Part shown: positions 9,128 through 16,767 of the stretch, piece after piece
How positions within the stretch are numbered: position 1 is the stretch's first letter
Layout: each line of letters begins with the position of its first letter
Translations under genes and position numbers: made by a program
Assembly: GCF_030816935.1 (NCBI RefSeq)
Contig: NZ_JAUSYO010000001.1
Coordinates: forward strand, 3,658,001-3,722,000
Length of the DNA: 64,000 nucleotides
DNA from: Arthrobacter sp. B3I9
GTDB taxonomy: Bacteria; Actinomycetota; Actinomycetes; Actinomycetales; Micrococcaceae
Direction of reading: 5' to 3'
Notes under the pieces: generated by a model
The model's database searches: none
What the model was told of the DNA's origin: nothing
The model's input: the letters and a program-made list of their open reading frames with translations, nothing else

Positions 9128-9702
9128 TAGCGGCTCGCCGCGGGCACCAGCACCCAGAGGACTTCTACAGGGTCATCCGTGGGATTCACCCAGGTGTGCG
9201 GCTCCCTGCCGGGAAATGTCACGGTGTCTCCGGCGGTCAGCTCAAACTCCTCATTGGTGAGGATCAGCCGGATGCTGCCCTTGATCACGTGCAGCACGTC
9301 AACGTCGCAGTCCACGGCATAGAGTTCCGACTCGCCGCGGCCTCGGGGCTCGATCACGGCCTGGATGATCTGGACCCGCCGCTCGGAGCGCGCGGTCAGC
9401 AGCCGCTCCACAATCCCGTCGCCGCCGAGGCTGATCCGGGGACCCTCGCTGTGCTTGGTGAGGTGCGTTTCCGGGGCCGCGAACAGGTCTCCGATCGAGA
9501 TGGAGAGCACCTGGCACAGCGTCACCAGCGAGGCCACGGACGGCGAGGTCAGGTCCCGTTCCACCCTGCTCAGGAATCCCTTGGTCAAGCCCGTCGCGTC
9601 GGCAACCTGCTCAATGGTCAGCCGCTGCGACTGCCGGGCGGCACGGATCCGGGAACCTATAGCAACGGGAACATTGCTCGGTTCGACTGGTAGAGCCTTC
9701 AT
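9127..9702 (-). CDS. XRE-family regulator with C-terminal cupin sensor domain
   Basis: 191 residues from the ATG at 9702, which has AAAGG seven bases upstream. A longer GTG reading at 9717 lacks one. Residues 15-70 form an XRE helix-turn-helix (IEQVADATGLTKGFLSRVER). The C-terminal half is a cupin, with GDTVTFPGREPHTWVNPTDD as the conserved barrel motif that binds a small ligand. This architecture (PuuR-type) usually controls polyamine or amino-acid use. It lies upstream of the ureohydrolase genes and divergent from the symporter, so it probably controls both. TTGCC/GGCAA inverted repeats in the shared promoter region are candidate operators. Confidence 0.92.
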   Translation of the reverse strand: MKALPVEPSNVPVAIGSRIRAARQSQRLTIEQVADATGLTKGFLSRVERDLTSPSVASLVTLCQVLSISIGDLFAAPETHLTKHSEGPRISLGGDGIVERLLTARSERRVQIIQAVIEPRGRGESELYAVDCDVDVLHVIKGSIRLILTNEEFELTAGDTVTFPGREPHTWVNPTDDPVEVLWVLVPAASR

Positions 9703-9747
9703 TATGGAACCTTTCACGGCCGTCCGCTCGGCCCCATCATTTCAGCA

Positions 9748-9775
9748 ATCCTAACGGGGCGGGTGCGCCCGCCAA
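9748..9775 (-). promoter_or_regulatory. Candidate promoter of the XRE-cupin operon
   Basis: On the minus strand TTGGCG (9775 to 9770) is separated by 16 bases from TAGGAT (9753 to 9748), about 45 bases upstream of the ATG. Both boxes are imperfect matches to the sigma-70 consensus, so this is tentative. Confidence 0.35.
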
Positions 9776-9806
9776 CGCCGCAAGCGACAGCGGCGTGTAA
9801 TGAGTC

Positions 9807-9836
9807 TTGACTGTTGCCCGGATCACAGCCTAACCT
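9807..9836 (+). promoter_or_regulatory. Candidate promoter of the symporter gene
   Basis: TTGACT (9807-9812) is followed after 18 bases by TAACCT (9831-9836). The predicted transcript start would fall on the inverted repeats just downstream, leaving a leader of about 165 bases before the symporter ATG. Confidence 0.4.
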
Positions 9837-9839
9837 TTT

Positions 9840-9865
9840 GGCAACAACCGTTGCCTAGTAGGCAA
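9840..9865. promoter_or_regulatory. Overlapping inverted repeats, candidate operator for the XRE-cupin regulator
   Basis: GGCAAC-AACC-GTTGCC (9840-9855) and TTGCCTA-G-TAGGCAA (9851-9865) are both perfect and share the central TTGCC arm. They lie in the divergent region between regulator and symporter, at the expected start of the symporter transcript. This is where a repressor binding as a dimer of dimers would act. Which protein binds is inferred from position. Confidence 0.6.
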
Positions 9866-10008
9866 ATAATCGTTTACCGGTGCATCGGAATCCGTTGGAG
9901 CCGCGCCCGGAGTCTCCCCTTTCAAACCTCTAGACGCAGCCGGACCGCCGTGCGCGATGGTGCGCAGCGAATGTCCCGCACTGCTCGGACCTGCTCCAAG
10001 GAGCCCTT

Positions 10009-11532
10009 ATGGACGCAACCTTCCTCAACATTGCCATCGTGGTGGTGTACCTGGCCGCCATGCTGGCGTTCGGCTGGTGGGGTAAATCCCGCACCAAGAA
10101 CAACAGCGACTTCCTCGTCGCGGGCCGCCGGCTCGGCCCGTTCCTCTACACCGGCACCATGGCCGCCGTCGTGCTCGGCGGGGCGTCAACCGTCGGCGGC
10201 GTGGGCCTCGGCTACAAATACGGCATCTCCGGCATGTGGCTTGTGGTCGCGATCGGCGCCGGCGTGCTGCTGCTGAGCCTGCTCTTCGCCGGCACCATCC
10301 AGAAACTGAAGATTTATACGGTCTCCCAGATGCTCAGCCTGCGGTACGGCAGCCACGCCACCCAGACCTCCGGCATCGTGATGCTGGCGTACACCCTGAT
10401 GCTGTGCGCCACGTCCACCGGCGCCTACGCCACGATCTTCGTGGTGCTCTTCGGCTGGGACCGTGCCCTGGCCATCGCCATCGGCGGCGCAATCGTGCTG
10501 GTCTACTCGACCATCGGCGGCATGTGGTCCATCACCCTCGCGGACCAAGTGCAGTTCGTGATCAAGACGGTCGGCATCTTCCTCCTAATGCTGCCCTTCA
10601 CGCTCAACGCGGCCGGCGGAATCGATGGGATCCGCGCCCGCGTGGACGCCAGCTTCTTCCAGATTGACGGGATCGGCGTCCAGACGATTGTCACCTACTT
10701 CGTGGTGTACACGCTGGGCCTGCTGATCGGCCAGGACATCTGGCAGCGCGTCTTCACCGCCAAGTCCCCCACCGTCGCCCGCTGGGGCGGCGCGACCGCC
10801 GGCATCTACTGCATCCTCTATGGTGCCGCCGGCGCCCTGATCGGCCTTGGCGCCCGCGTCGCGCTGCCGAACATCGACGTCAAGGCCCTCGGCAAGGACG
10901 TCGTCTACGCCGAGGTGGCCACCAACCTCCTGCCGGTCGGCATCGGCGGCCTCGTGCTGGCCGCCGCCGTCGCCGCCATGATGTCCACGGCATCCGGCGC
11001 CCTGATCGCCGCCGCCACGGTGGCACGCGCCGACGTCCTCCCCTTCGTCGCAAGCTGGTTCGGCAAGAACATCAATACGGACGACACCGACAACCCGGAA
11101 CATGACGTGAAGGCCAACCGGAGGTGGGTCCTGGGGCTAGGGATTGTCGCCATTGTCATCGCGATCATCACCAAAGACGTCGTTGCGGCCCTGACCATCG
11201 CTTACGACATCCTCGTCGGCGGGCTGCTGGTTGCCATCCTCGGCGGGCTCATCTGGAAGCGCGGGACCGGAACCGCGGCCGCAGTCTCCATGGCGGTCGG
11301 TTCCGTGGTTACCCTCGGCACCATGATCGTCCTGGAGATCAACGCAGAGGTTCCACTGGACGGCATCTACGCCAACGAACCGATCTACTATGGCCTGGCT
11401 GCTTCGGCGGTGGTGTATTGCGTGGCGTCCCTGCTGACCAAGCCCACCGACCCTGCCGTCATGGCGAAGTGGCGACGTCGGGTGGCCGGCGGCGCCGCCA
11501 AGGAGGAAGCGCTCCCGGTACTGTCCCGTTAG
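10009..11532 (+). CDS. Sodium:solute symporter (SSS family)
   Basis: 507 residues with about thirteen membrane helices and the SSS-type N-terminus WWGKSRTKNNSDFLVAGRRL. TMAAVVLGGASTVGGVGLGY is the usual sodium-binding helix region. AAGGAG lies seven bases before the ATG. It imports a small organic solute with sodium across the cytoplasmic membrane. Divergence from the XRE-cupin regulator and the ureohydrolase operon suggests a guanidino or polyamine-related substrate. That is inference only, since the family also moves sugars, proline, pantothenate and acetate. A bidirectional hairpin follows. Confidence 0.9.
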   Translation: MDATFLNIAIVVVYLAAMLAFGWWGKSRTKNNSDFLVAGRRLGPFLYTGTMAAVVLGGASTVGGVGLGYKYGISGMWLVVAIGAGVLLLSLLFAGTIQKLKIYTVSQMLSLRYGSHATQTSGIVMLAYTLMLCATSTGAYATIFVVLFGWDRALAIAIGGAIVLVYSTIGGMWSITLADQVQFVIKTVGIFLLMLPFTLNAAGGIDGIRARVDASFFQIDGIGVQTIVTYFVVYTLGLLIGQDIWQRVFTAKSPTVARWGGATAGIYCILYGAAGALIGLGARVALPNIDVKALGKDVVYAEVATNLLPVGIGGLVLAAAVAAMMSTASGALIAAATVARADVLPFVASWFGKNINTDDTDNPEHDVKANRRWVLGLGIVAIVIAIITKDVVAALTIAYDILVGGLLVAILGGLIWKRGTGTAAAVSMAVGSVVTLGTMIVLEINAEVPLDGIYANEPIYYGLAASAVVYCVASLLTKPTDPAVMAKWRRRVAGGAAKEEALPVLSR

Positions 11533-11562
11533 GGACGTGCACCGCTAGGCGGTGGAAAGCCC

Positions 11563-11601
11563 GACGGCGGCGCCTCCCCATCCCGGGGAGGCGCCGCCGT
11601 C
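11563..11601. terminator. Bidirectional hairpin between convergent genes
   Basis: Perfect 17-bp arms (11563-11579 and 11585-11601, GACGGCGGCGCCTCCCC and its complement) enclose a 5-base loop. It sits 30 bases after the symporter stop and 22 bases after the stop of the convergent acidic-protein gene. No long T run is present. Confidence 0.7.
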
Positions 11602-11622
11602 GTCGTTCACGGGCGGTGGTGG

Positions 11623-11856
11623 TCACTCCTCTTCGTTCGGTTCGAGGAATTCCTCCCCCTCCAGGGGCACTACCGTCTGCTCATCGCCGAGGAAATCCTC
11701 CTCGTCGAGCGGAACGTGGCGTTCGGCCTCGTCAAAGAGTTCCTCCTCCTCGGTCTCCACAGGTACCACGGGTGCGTCGTCGGCATAGTCGTAGGCGGGA
11801 TCCGACTCGAGGGAATCCCTGGCCGGCTGGATTGGAACGGATCCGGTGCTGTCCAT
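11623..11856 (-). CDS. Small acidic protein of unknown function
   Basis: 77 residues with about one third Asp or Glu and no hydrophobic segment, so it is predicted soluble and largely disordered. Short repeats of the type VPxETEEEELFDEAE, VPLDEEDFLGDE and VPLEGEEFLEPNEEE suggest three diverged copies of an acidic module. The ATG at 11856 has GGAGG six bases upstream. The longer upstream reading has no support. I do not recognise the family. Such proteins can bind metals or basic partners, but nothing here shows that. Confidence 0.75.
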   Translation of the reverse strand: MDSTGSVPIQPARDSLESDPAYDYADDAPVVPVETEEEELFDEAERHVPLDEEDFLGDEQTVVPLEGEEFLEPNEEE

Positions 11857-12114
11857 GGTGAAACCTCCATGCTTCGGCTGGCGGCAATGGTTCAAGGTGA
11901 ACCCGCCCTGGGTTTCATTCGAACACCGGGAACCGGGACGGTCAAGGGTCCCCGGAGGGCGGACGGACTCCGCGGCAGGGCCTTCCGGAAGGCCCGGATT
12001 TGCGGTCCACCTAAACATTCCAGTGAGGATTGCCAGCCGAAAATCCGCGGAAATACGGGGTAGGCTGGAAAGGCAATGGGGCCGGACCATGCCCTATCAA
12101 GCCCAGGAGTTTTC

Positions 12115-13290
12115 GTGTCTCAGCACGCCCAATCTGACCCTCTCAACCCTTGCACCGGTGAATCCCGTCCTGCCTCCGGAGCGGAAGACGGCGCCGCACG
12201 GCCGGGCCCTTTGCCCAGCCCCGCGGACATCAAGCGGTGGCGTCAGTACCTGGCGGACGAACGTGCAGAGGCCGCCGTCTACCGTGACCTGGCGCAAAGC
12301 CGCAGCGGCGAGGAACGCGACATCCTGCTCGCCCTGGCCGAGGCCGAGGGCCGCCACGAGGCGCACTGGCTCAAGCTGCTGGGCGAGAATGCCGGCAGGC
12401 CCCGTGCCGCGTCCCTCCGCAGCCAGCTGCTGGGATTCCTGGCACGGCACTTTGGTTCGGTTTTCGTCCTGGCCCTCGCCCAGCGCGCGGAAAGCCGCTC
12501 GCCCTACGCCAGCGACCCGTCCGCCACCCCGGCCATGGTCGCCGACGAGCAGATCCATGAAGAAGTGGTCCGCGGCCTGGCCACGCGCGGCCGCAACCGC
12601 CTCGCCGGCACCTTTCGGGCGGCCGTCTTCGGCGCCAACGACGGCCTGGTCAGCAACCTTTCCCTGGTGATGGGCATGGCTGCCTCGGGAGTCGCCAGCT
12701 CCGTGGTCCTCCTCAGCGGCGTGGCCGGACTCCTCGCGGGAGCACTGTCGATGGGCGCCGGCGAATTCATCTCCGTCCGGTCCCAGCGTGAACTTCTCGC
12801 CGCGACCCTTCCCACCCAGATCACCTTGGCCGCCGCGCCGTCCCTGGACATCGAGCACAATGAGCTCCTGCTCGTCTACCTCGCCCGGGGAATGTCCCGG
12901 GAGGCCGCCGAGCACCGGGTTGCGGAGCGCATGGGCCTGCTCGACTGCGACTGCGATCCCAGCCTCTCGCTGCGCCCCGAACTGCCCGAAGCCCAGGACG
13001 AGCACGAGGCCGTCGGCACCGCCTGGGGCGCGGCGGCGTCGAGCTTCTGCTTCTTCGCCTCCGGCGCAATCGTGCCGATCATCCCGTTCCTCCTTGGCAT
13101 GACCGGCATCGCCGCCCTGGTGGTCTCCGCCGCGCTAGTGGGCGTGGCCCTCCTCCTCACCGGCGCCGTCGTCGGACTGCTGTCCGGCACCTCCCCCGCC
13201 TCCCGCGGGGTCCGGCAGCTCGCCATCGGCATCGGCGCTGCGGGCGTGACGTATCTGCTGGGAATGGCCTTCGGCGCGGTGGTCGCTTAG
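12115..13290 (+). CDS. Ferritin-like/VIT fusion protein (Mbfa-type iron or manganese exporter)
   Basis: About 391 residues from the GTG at 12115, which has AGGAG six bases upstream. Residues 35-165 form a ferritin-like four-helix domain with di-iron ligands in LADERAEAAVYRDLA and EAEGRHEAHW. The rest is a VIT1/CCC1 transporter with five helices, opening with FRAAVFGANDGLVSNLSLVM. Fusions of this type (Mbfa in rhizobia) export iron and protect against peroxide. It should act in the cytoplasmic membrane. A metalloprotease gene starts inside its stop codon (TAGTG). Iron-responsive control by IdeR is possible, but I saw no IdeR box. Confidence 0.9.
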   Translation: MSQHAQSDPLNPCTGESRPASGAEDGAARPGPLPSPADIKRWRQYLADERAEAAVYRDLAQSRSGEERDILLALAEAEGRHEAHWLKLLGENAGRPRAASLRSQLLGFLARHFGSVFVLALAQRAESRSPYASDPSATPAMVADEQIHEEVVRGLATRGRNRLAGTFRAAVFGANDGLVSNLSLVMGMAASGVASSVVLLSGVAGLLAGALSMGAGEFISVRSQRELLAATLPTQITLAAAPSLDIEHNELLLVYLARGMSREAAEHRVAERMGLLDCDCDPSLSLRPELPEAQDEHEAVGTAWGAAASSFCFFASGAIVPIIPFLLGMTGIAALVVSAALVGVALLLTGAVVGLLSGTSPASRGVRQLAIGIGAAGVTYLLGMAFGAVVA

Positions 13291-14225
13291 TGGACGGTCC
13301 TGACTTCCGGGACCGGACTCCGCGGCACGGCCGCCCACGAACCGCCTGGCGGATTTTCCGCGACCTGGCAGCTGCCGCTGTCATTGCCGGCGCCGCTTTC
13401 CTGGCCGCCGGGCTCATCTACGGTGACCCCCGCTTCGTGGGGCTATTCGAGGTCAGCCGCGGAGCCGGCCCGGACGGTAAGGCGGCAGCCACGGCGCGGC
13501 CGGCGGAGGGCCAGGCCGGACAACAATCCGTTGTTCCCGCCGACGCACCGCGAACCGACGCTCCTCCACCCGGATTCGAGGAACAGCCGGAGCCGCTTGG
13601 CCGGCCGGAAACACCCACCCATTCCAGCGGCTCGTATAAGTTCCTTGCCACGAATGACGACGGAACGCCGGTGGGTTACTCGCCATGCCGCCCGCTGCAT
13701 TACGTCGTCAATGCCGCCCTCGAGCCGGAGGGCGCAGAGAGCCTCGTCGACGACGCGATCGGCACCATATCCCGCGCCACAGGCATCCAGTTCGTCAATG
13801 ACGGTGCCACCGCCGAGGAACCCAACCCGTCCCGCGCGCCGTACCAGAAGGATGCCTATGGCGAGCGGTGGGCCCCGCTGCTGATCGCCTGGACTACCCC
13901 GGAACAGGCACCGCAGCTCAAGGGCCCCGTCATCGGCACCGGCGGCAGCACCCACTTCAGCTTCGGTGGCGGACCCAAGAGCTTCGTCACCGGCAGCCTG
14001 GAGCTGGATGCCCCGCAGATCACCGAGGACCTTCGGCGGGCGTCCGGCGGCGCGTACGCCACCGCGGTAATCCTCCACGAACTCGGTCATGTCATGGGGC
14101 TGGAACACGTGGACGATCCGCTGCAGCTCATGTACCCGGAGATCGGCACCCCGGACGGGCTGGCCGACGGCGACCTGAACGGCCTGCACGAGCTGGGCCG
14201 CGCCCAGTGCCGGAAGGACCTGTAG
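13290..14225 (+). CDS. Membrane-anchored matrixin-like zinc metalloprotease
   Basis: 311 residues with a GTG start overlapping the stop of the VIT gene. A membrane helix near residues 20-45 (AAAAVIAGAAFLAAGLIYG) anchors an extracellular region. A Pro-rich linker follows, then a protease domain of about 170 residues. The metzincin zinc site HELGHVMGLEH near residue 262 supplies three His ligands and the catalytic Glu, and LMYPEIG is the Met-turn. It should cleave proteins or peptides outside the membrane. Coupling to the iron transporter suggests co-expression but not a shared function. Confidence 0.88.
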   Translation: MDGPDFRDRTPRHGRPRTAWRIFRDLAAAAVIAGAAFLAAGLIYGDPRFVGLFEVSRGAGPDGKAAATARPAEGQAGQQSVVPADAPRTDAPPPGFEEQPEPLGRPETPTHSSGSYKFLATNDDGTPVGYSPCRPLHYVVNAALEPEGAESLVDDAIGTISRATGIQFVNDGATAEEPNPSRAPYQKDAYGERWAPLLIAWTTPEQAPQLKGPVIGTGGSTHFSFGGGPKSFVTGSLELDAPQITEDLRRASGGAYATAVILHELGHVMGLEHVDDPLQLMYPEIGTPDGLADGDLNGLHELGRAQCRKDL

Positions 14226-14258
14226 CCGCATCCGCCCGCCTTCGAGGGCGCGCCGGCG

Positions 14259-15392
14259 CTACCCGTCCAGGACGGCGAGCGCCTCCTCCACTGTATTCAC
14301 CAGGAAGATCTTGTTCTCCATCGGCCGGCCCGCGGCCAGGCTTTCCAGCAGCGGCCATGCCGGGAAGCGGCGCAGCCAGTGCTCCCGGCCCACCAGCACC
14401 ATGGGGTTGACGGCCTCCGGAGCGCCGTAGTAGTTCTCGCACGCGTCCTGGAAGATCTCCTGCACCGTCCCGCCTGAGCCTGGCAGGAAGATAGTGCCCC
14501 CGGTGCACAGCTCAAGCAGGATGGCTTCACGGACGGCGTTTGCGAAGTACTTTGCGATGTGGGTGGCGAAATAGTTCGGTGGCTCGTGCCCGTAGAACCA
14601 GGTGGGAATCCCGAGCGACGGCGTCCCGTCCGGGTGGCGTTCGACGACGGCGGAGGCGGCGCGCGCCCATGCGGACACGGAAGGGCGGAAGCCAGGGACA
14701 ACCGCCAGCTCGGCCAGCGCCTGCCGGAAGTGCTTTTCCGGCGCCTCGCTGAGGTAGGCGCCGAGGTTCGCGGCCTCCATCGCGCCGGGGCCCCCGCCCG
14801 TGGCGACCACCCTGCCGCTCCGGGCCAGCAGCCGGCCCAGCAGCGCAGATTCCGCAAAGACGGCAGAGCCGCGGAGGGCCGCGTGGCCGCCCATCACGCC
14901 GACCATGGCACGTCCGGCCCACAGCCCCGAACGTGTCAGCTCGTCGACGGCGATCCCGATCGAGTGGTCATGGAGGGCCGCGGCCAAGGTGGCGTCCAGG
15001 CGTTGCCGCTGGCCCGGCCGGATGCTCCACTGGTACACCCGCGCATCCAGCGTCTGCTCATAGCTCGAACCGGAAATACCGGCATACAGCTCCTGCGGGG
15101 AGTACAACTGTCCGCGGTAAGGGTCGAACGGCATGGCCTCGAGCCGGGGGAAGATCAGCGCGCCACGGCTGCGCAGCAAATCCTCCACTCCGTCGTCGAA
15201 AGTGCAGCCGAGGAAAATCGCTCCCTGGACGTCCAACGCCGCGAGCGGCGCCGTGCGCCCGCGCAGGTCCAGCGACTGCGCATGCCAGGCCCGCATGGTG
15301 CGCGCTCCGGCAGCAACAAGGCGGTCAAAACTGGCAAGGCTTTCGACCTCCAGTGTGCGCGGGCTGGGGTGCAGGCTGCGGGCGGCACTCAA
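14259..15392 (-). CDS. LOG-like Rossmann-fold nucleotide-binding protein
   Basis: About 377 residues from the TTG at 15392, ten bases after the stop of the SRPBCC gene. The longest reading runs back through that gene and was rejected. The C-terminal domain carries ATGGGPGAMEAANLGAYLSE and LPGSGGTVQEIFQ, variants of the PGGxGTxxE motif of LOG (cytokinin riboside 5'-monophosphate phosphoribohydrolase) proteins. The N-terminal 150 residues form a second domain often found in long actinobacterial LOG-like proteins. Activity on nucleoside monophosphates is plausible. The residue between the two glycines differs from the canonical motif, so the substrate is open. Confidence 0.85.
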   Translation of the reverse strand: MSAARSLHPSPRTLEVESLASFDRLVAAGARTMRAWHAQSLDLRGRTAPLAALDVQGAIFLGCTFDDGVEDLLRSRGALIFPRLEAMPFDPYRGQLYSPQELYAGISGSSYEQTLDARVYQWSIRPGQRQRLDATLAAALHDHSIGIAVDELTRSGLWAGRAMVGVMGGHAALRGSAVFAESALLGRLLARSGRVVATGGGPGAMEAANLGAYLSEAPEKHFRQALAELAVVPGFRPSVSAWARAASAVVERHPDGTPSLGIPTWFYGHEPPNYFATHIAKYFANAVREAILLELCTGGTIFLPGSGGTVQEIFQDACENYYGAPEAVNPMVLVGREHWLRRFPAWPLLESLAAGRPMENKIFLVNTVEEALAVLDG

Positions 15393-15402
15393 GGCGTGCT
15401 CT

Positions 15403-15882
15403 CTAGGGGCGCGGGCCGGAGGCGTTGCCGGCACCGGCCAGATGGTTCTCGAGCTTGGCCAGTGTCTTTTCCAGGTTTGCCGGGTGGCGGCGCAGGTATC
15501 CCGCAAGCCGCAGGAGGGATTTCCCGCGGACCTGCCGGGCGTCCCACTGTTCGGTGACCAGGGTGCCGCGCCGGCCGGCGTCGTCCGTGGCGCCCTCGAG
15601 GAGGTAGCGCCAGACGTGGCCGTAGAAGTGCCGCCACGCGATCCGGCGCCCTTCCTCGAACTCGCAAACCGTGTTCAGAATCTTGTAGTCCACGCCGACC
15701 TTCATTTCCATCCCGAACCGGGCACCGAGGGCCAGCCGTTCGGGGCCGCGGGGCTGGGCGCCCTTGACCGTGTCCGAGCCATCGATCACGCTGTGCAGCG
15801 CCGGGGTGGCCAGCACCTCGAAGACCGCTTCGGGAGCGGCCGCGATGAAGCGGCTGCGGGACACGAGATATCTGTTGTTCAT
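15403..15882 (-). CDS. SRPBCC-fold protein (polyketide cyclase/START-like)
   Basis: 159 residues with the SRPBCC start SRSRFIAAAPEAVFEVLATP, a hydrophobic-cavity fold that binds lipids or aromatic ligands. The middle (CEFEEGRRIAWRHFYGHVWRY) matches the usual beta-sheet spacing. It has no signal peptide, so it is probably cytoplasmic. It is the first gene of a pair with the LOG-like protein. Ligand and role are unknown, since members range from dehydrases to stress proteins. Confidence 0.82.
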   Translation of the reverse strand: MNNRYLVSRSRFIAAAPEAVFEVLATPALHSVIDGSDTVKGAQPRGPERLALGARFGMEMKVGVDYKILNTVCEFEEGRRIAWRHFYGHVWRYLLEGATDDAGRRGTLVTEQWDARQVRGKSLLRLAGYLRRHPANLEKTLAKLENHLAGAGNASGPRP

Positions 15883-15908
15883 CCGGCAATCCTAGTCCGG
15901 CCAATCCG

Positions 15909-16759
15909 GTGCAGAATGAACCATGCAGTTTCCTTCCTTCCCCTTCCCCGGCCTCCCCGGCAACGGCCGGCCCCCGCCCCACCAGCGGCCGGCCCCGCAT
16001 CGGCATCCCTGTCCGCCTGAGCGCCTCGACGGACCCGGACCCCCGTGTGGGTGAGGCCAACGCGCTGTTCGACTACATCGTGGAGCTGGTCCGCGAGGGC
16101 GGCGGCGAACCCGTGCTGTTGACTGCAGTGCCGGCGTCCGGAAACCTGGCGGACCCGGAAGGCCAGGCGCTCGACGGGGTCCTGCTCCCCGGCGGCGGCG
16201 ACTTGGACCCGCGGCTCTACGGCGAGGAGCCCGGGGACGCCTGCTACGACGTGAACCACACCCAGGACGAGCTCGACCTTGCCGTGGCACGGCAAGCGGT
16301 CGACGCCGGCCTTCCGTGCTGGGGATCTGCCGGGGACACCAACTCCTCAATGTCCTCTACGGCGGAACCCTTATCCAGGACATGGAGTCCGGCACTGTGG
16401 TGCACCACGAACCGGCGCCCGTGCAGGGTGCCGGCCCGTGGGCGTGGCACGAGGTTGAGGTGCAGCCCGGCTCCAAGGTGGCCGCACTCTACGGGAGCGC
16501 GTCCGGCACTGTGACCGTGAAGATCGCCTCAGGACACCACCAGGCGGTGGCCCGCGTCGCAGACGGGCTCCGGGTCACGGCGCTGGCCGAGGACGGCACC
16601 GTGGAGGCGCTGGAGGATCCGGACCGGTGGGTGGCCTCCGTCCAGTGGCACCCCGAGGCCTTGGAACTTTCCGCCGCCGAGCGGCTGGCGCCGTTCCGCG
16701 GCTTCGTGGAGGTGTGCGGTGCCGCCTCCCCGCCCGCCCCCGGTGAGCCGCTGGGCTAG
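15909..16759 (+). pseudogene. Class I glutamine amidotransferase (PuuD-like gamma-glutamyl-GABA hydrolase), split by a frameshift
   Basis: Two overlapping frames together give one complete protein. Frame 1 (from the GTG at 15909) carries RPRIGIPVRLSAS and VLLPGGGDLDPRLYG. Frame 2 (from about 16316 to 16759) carries the nucleophile elbow LGICRGHQLLNV and the catalytic SVQWHPEAL. The join at 16314-16318 reads CCGTG where the family expects Pro-Val (CCGGTG), so one G is missing. Every catalytic element survives, so the lesion is recent or a sequencing error. In frame, the enzyme would hydrolyse gamma-glutamyl amides such as gamma-glutamyl-GABA. The true N-terminus is uncertain. Confidence 0.85.
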
Positions 16760-16767
16760 CAGTACAG

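Noticed and set aside
15923..16050. An ATG at 15923 as the amidotransferase start
   Set aside because: Its frame does not encode the conserved RIGIPVRLS segment. The GTG at 15909 does.
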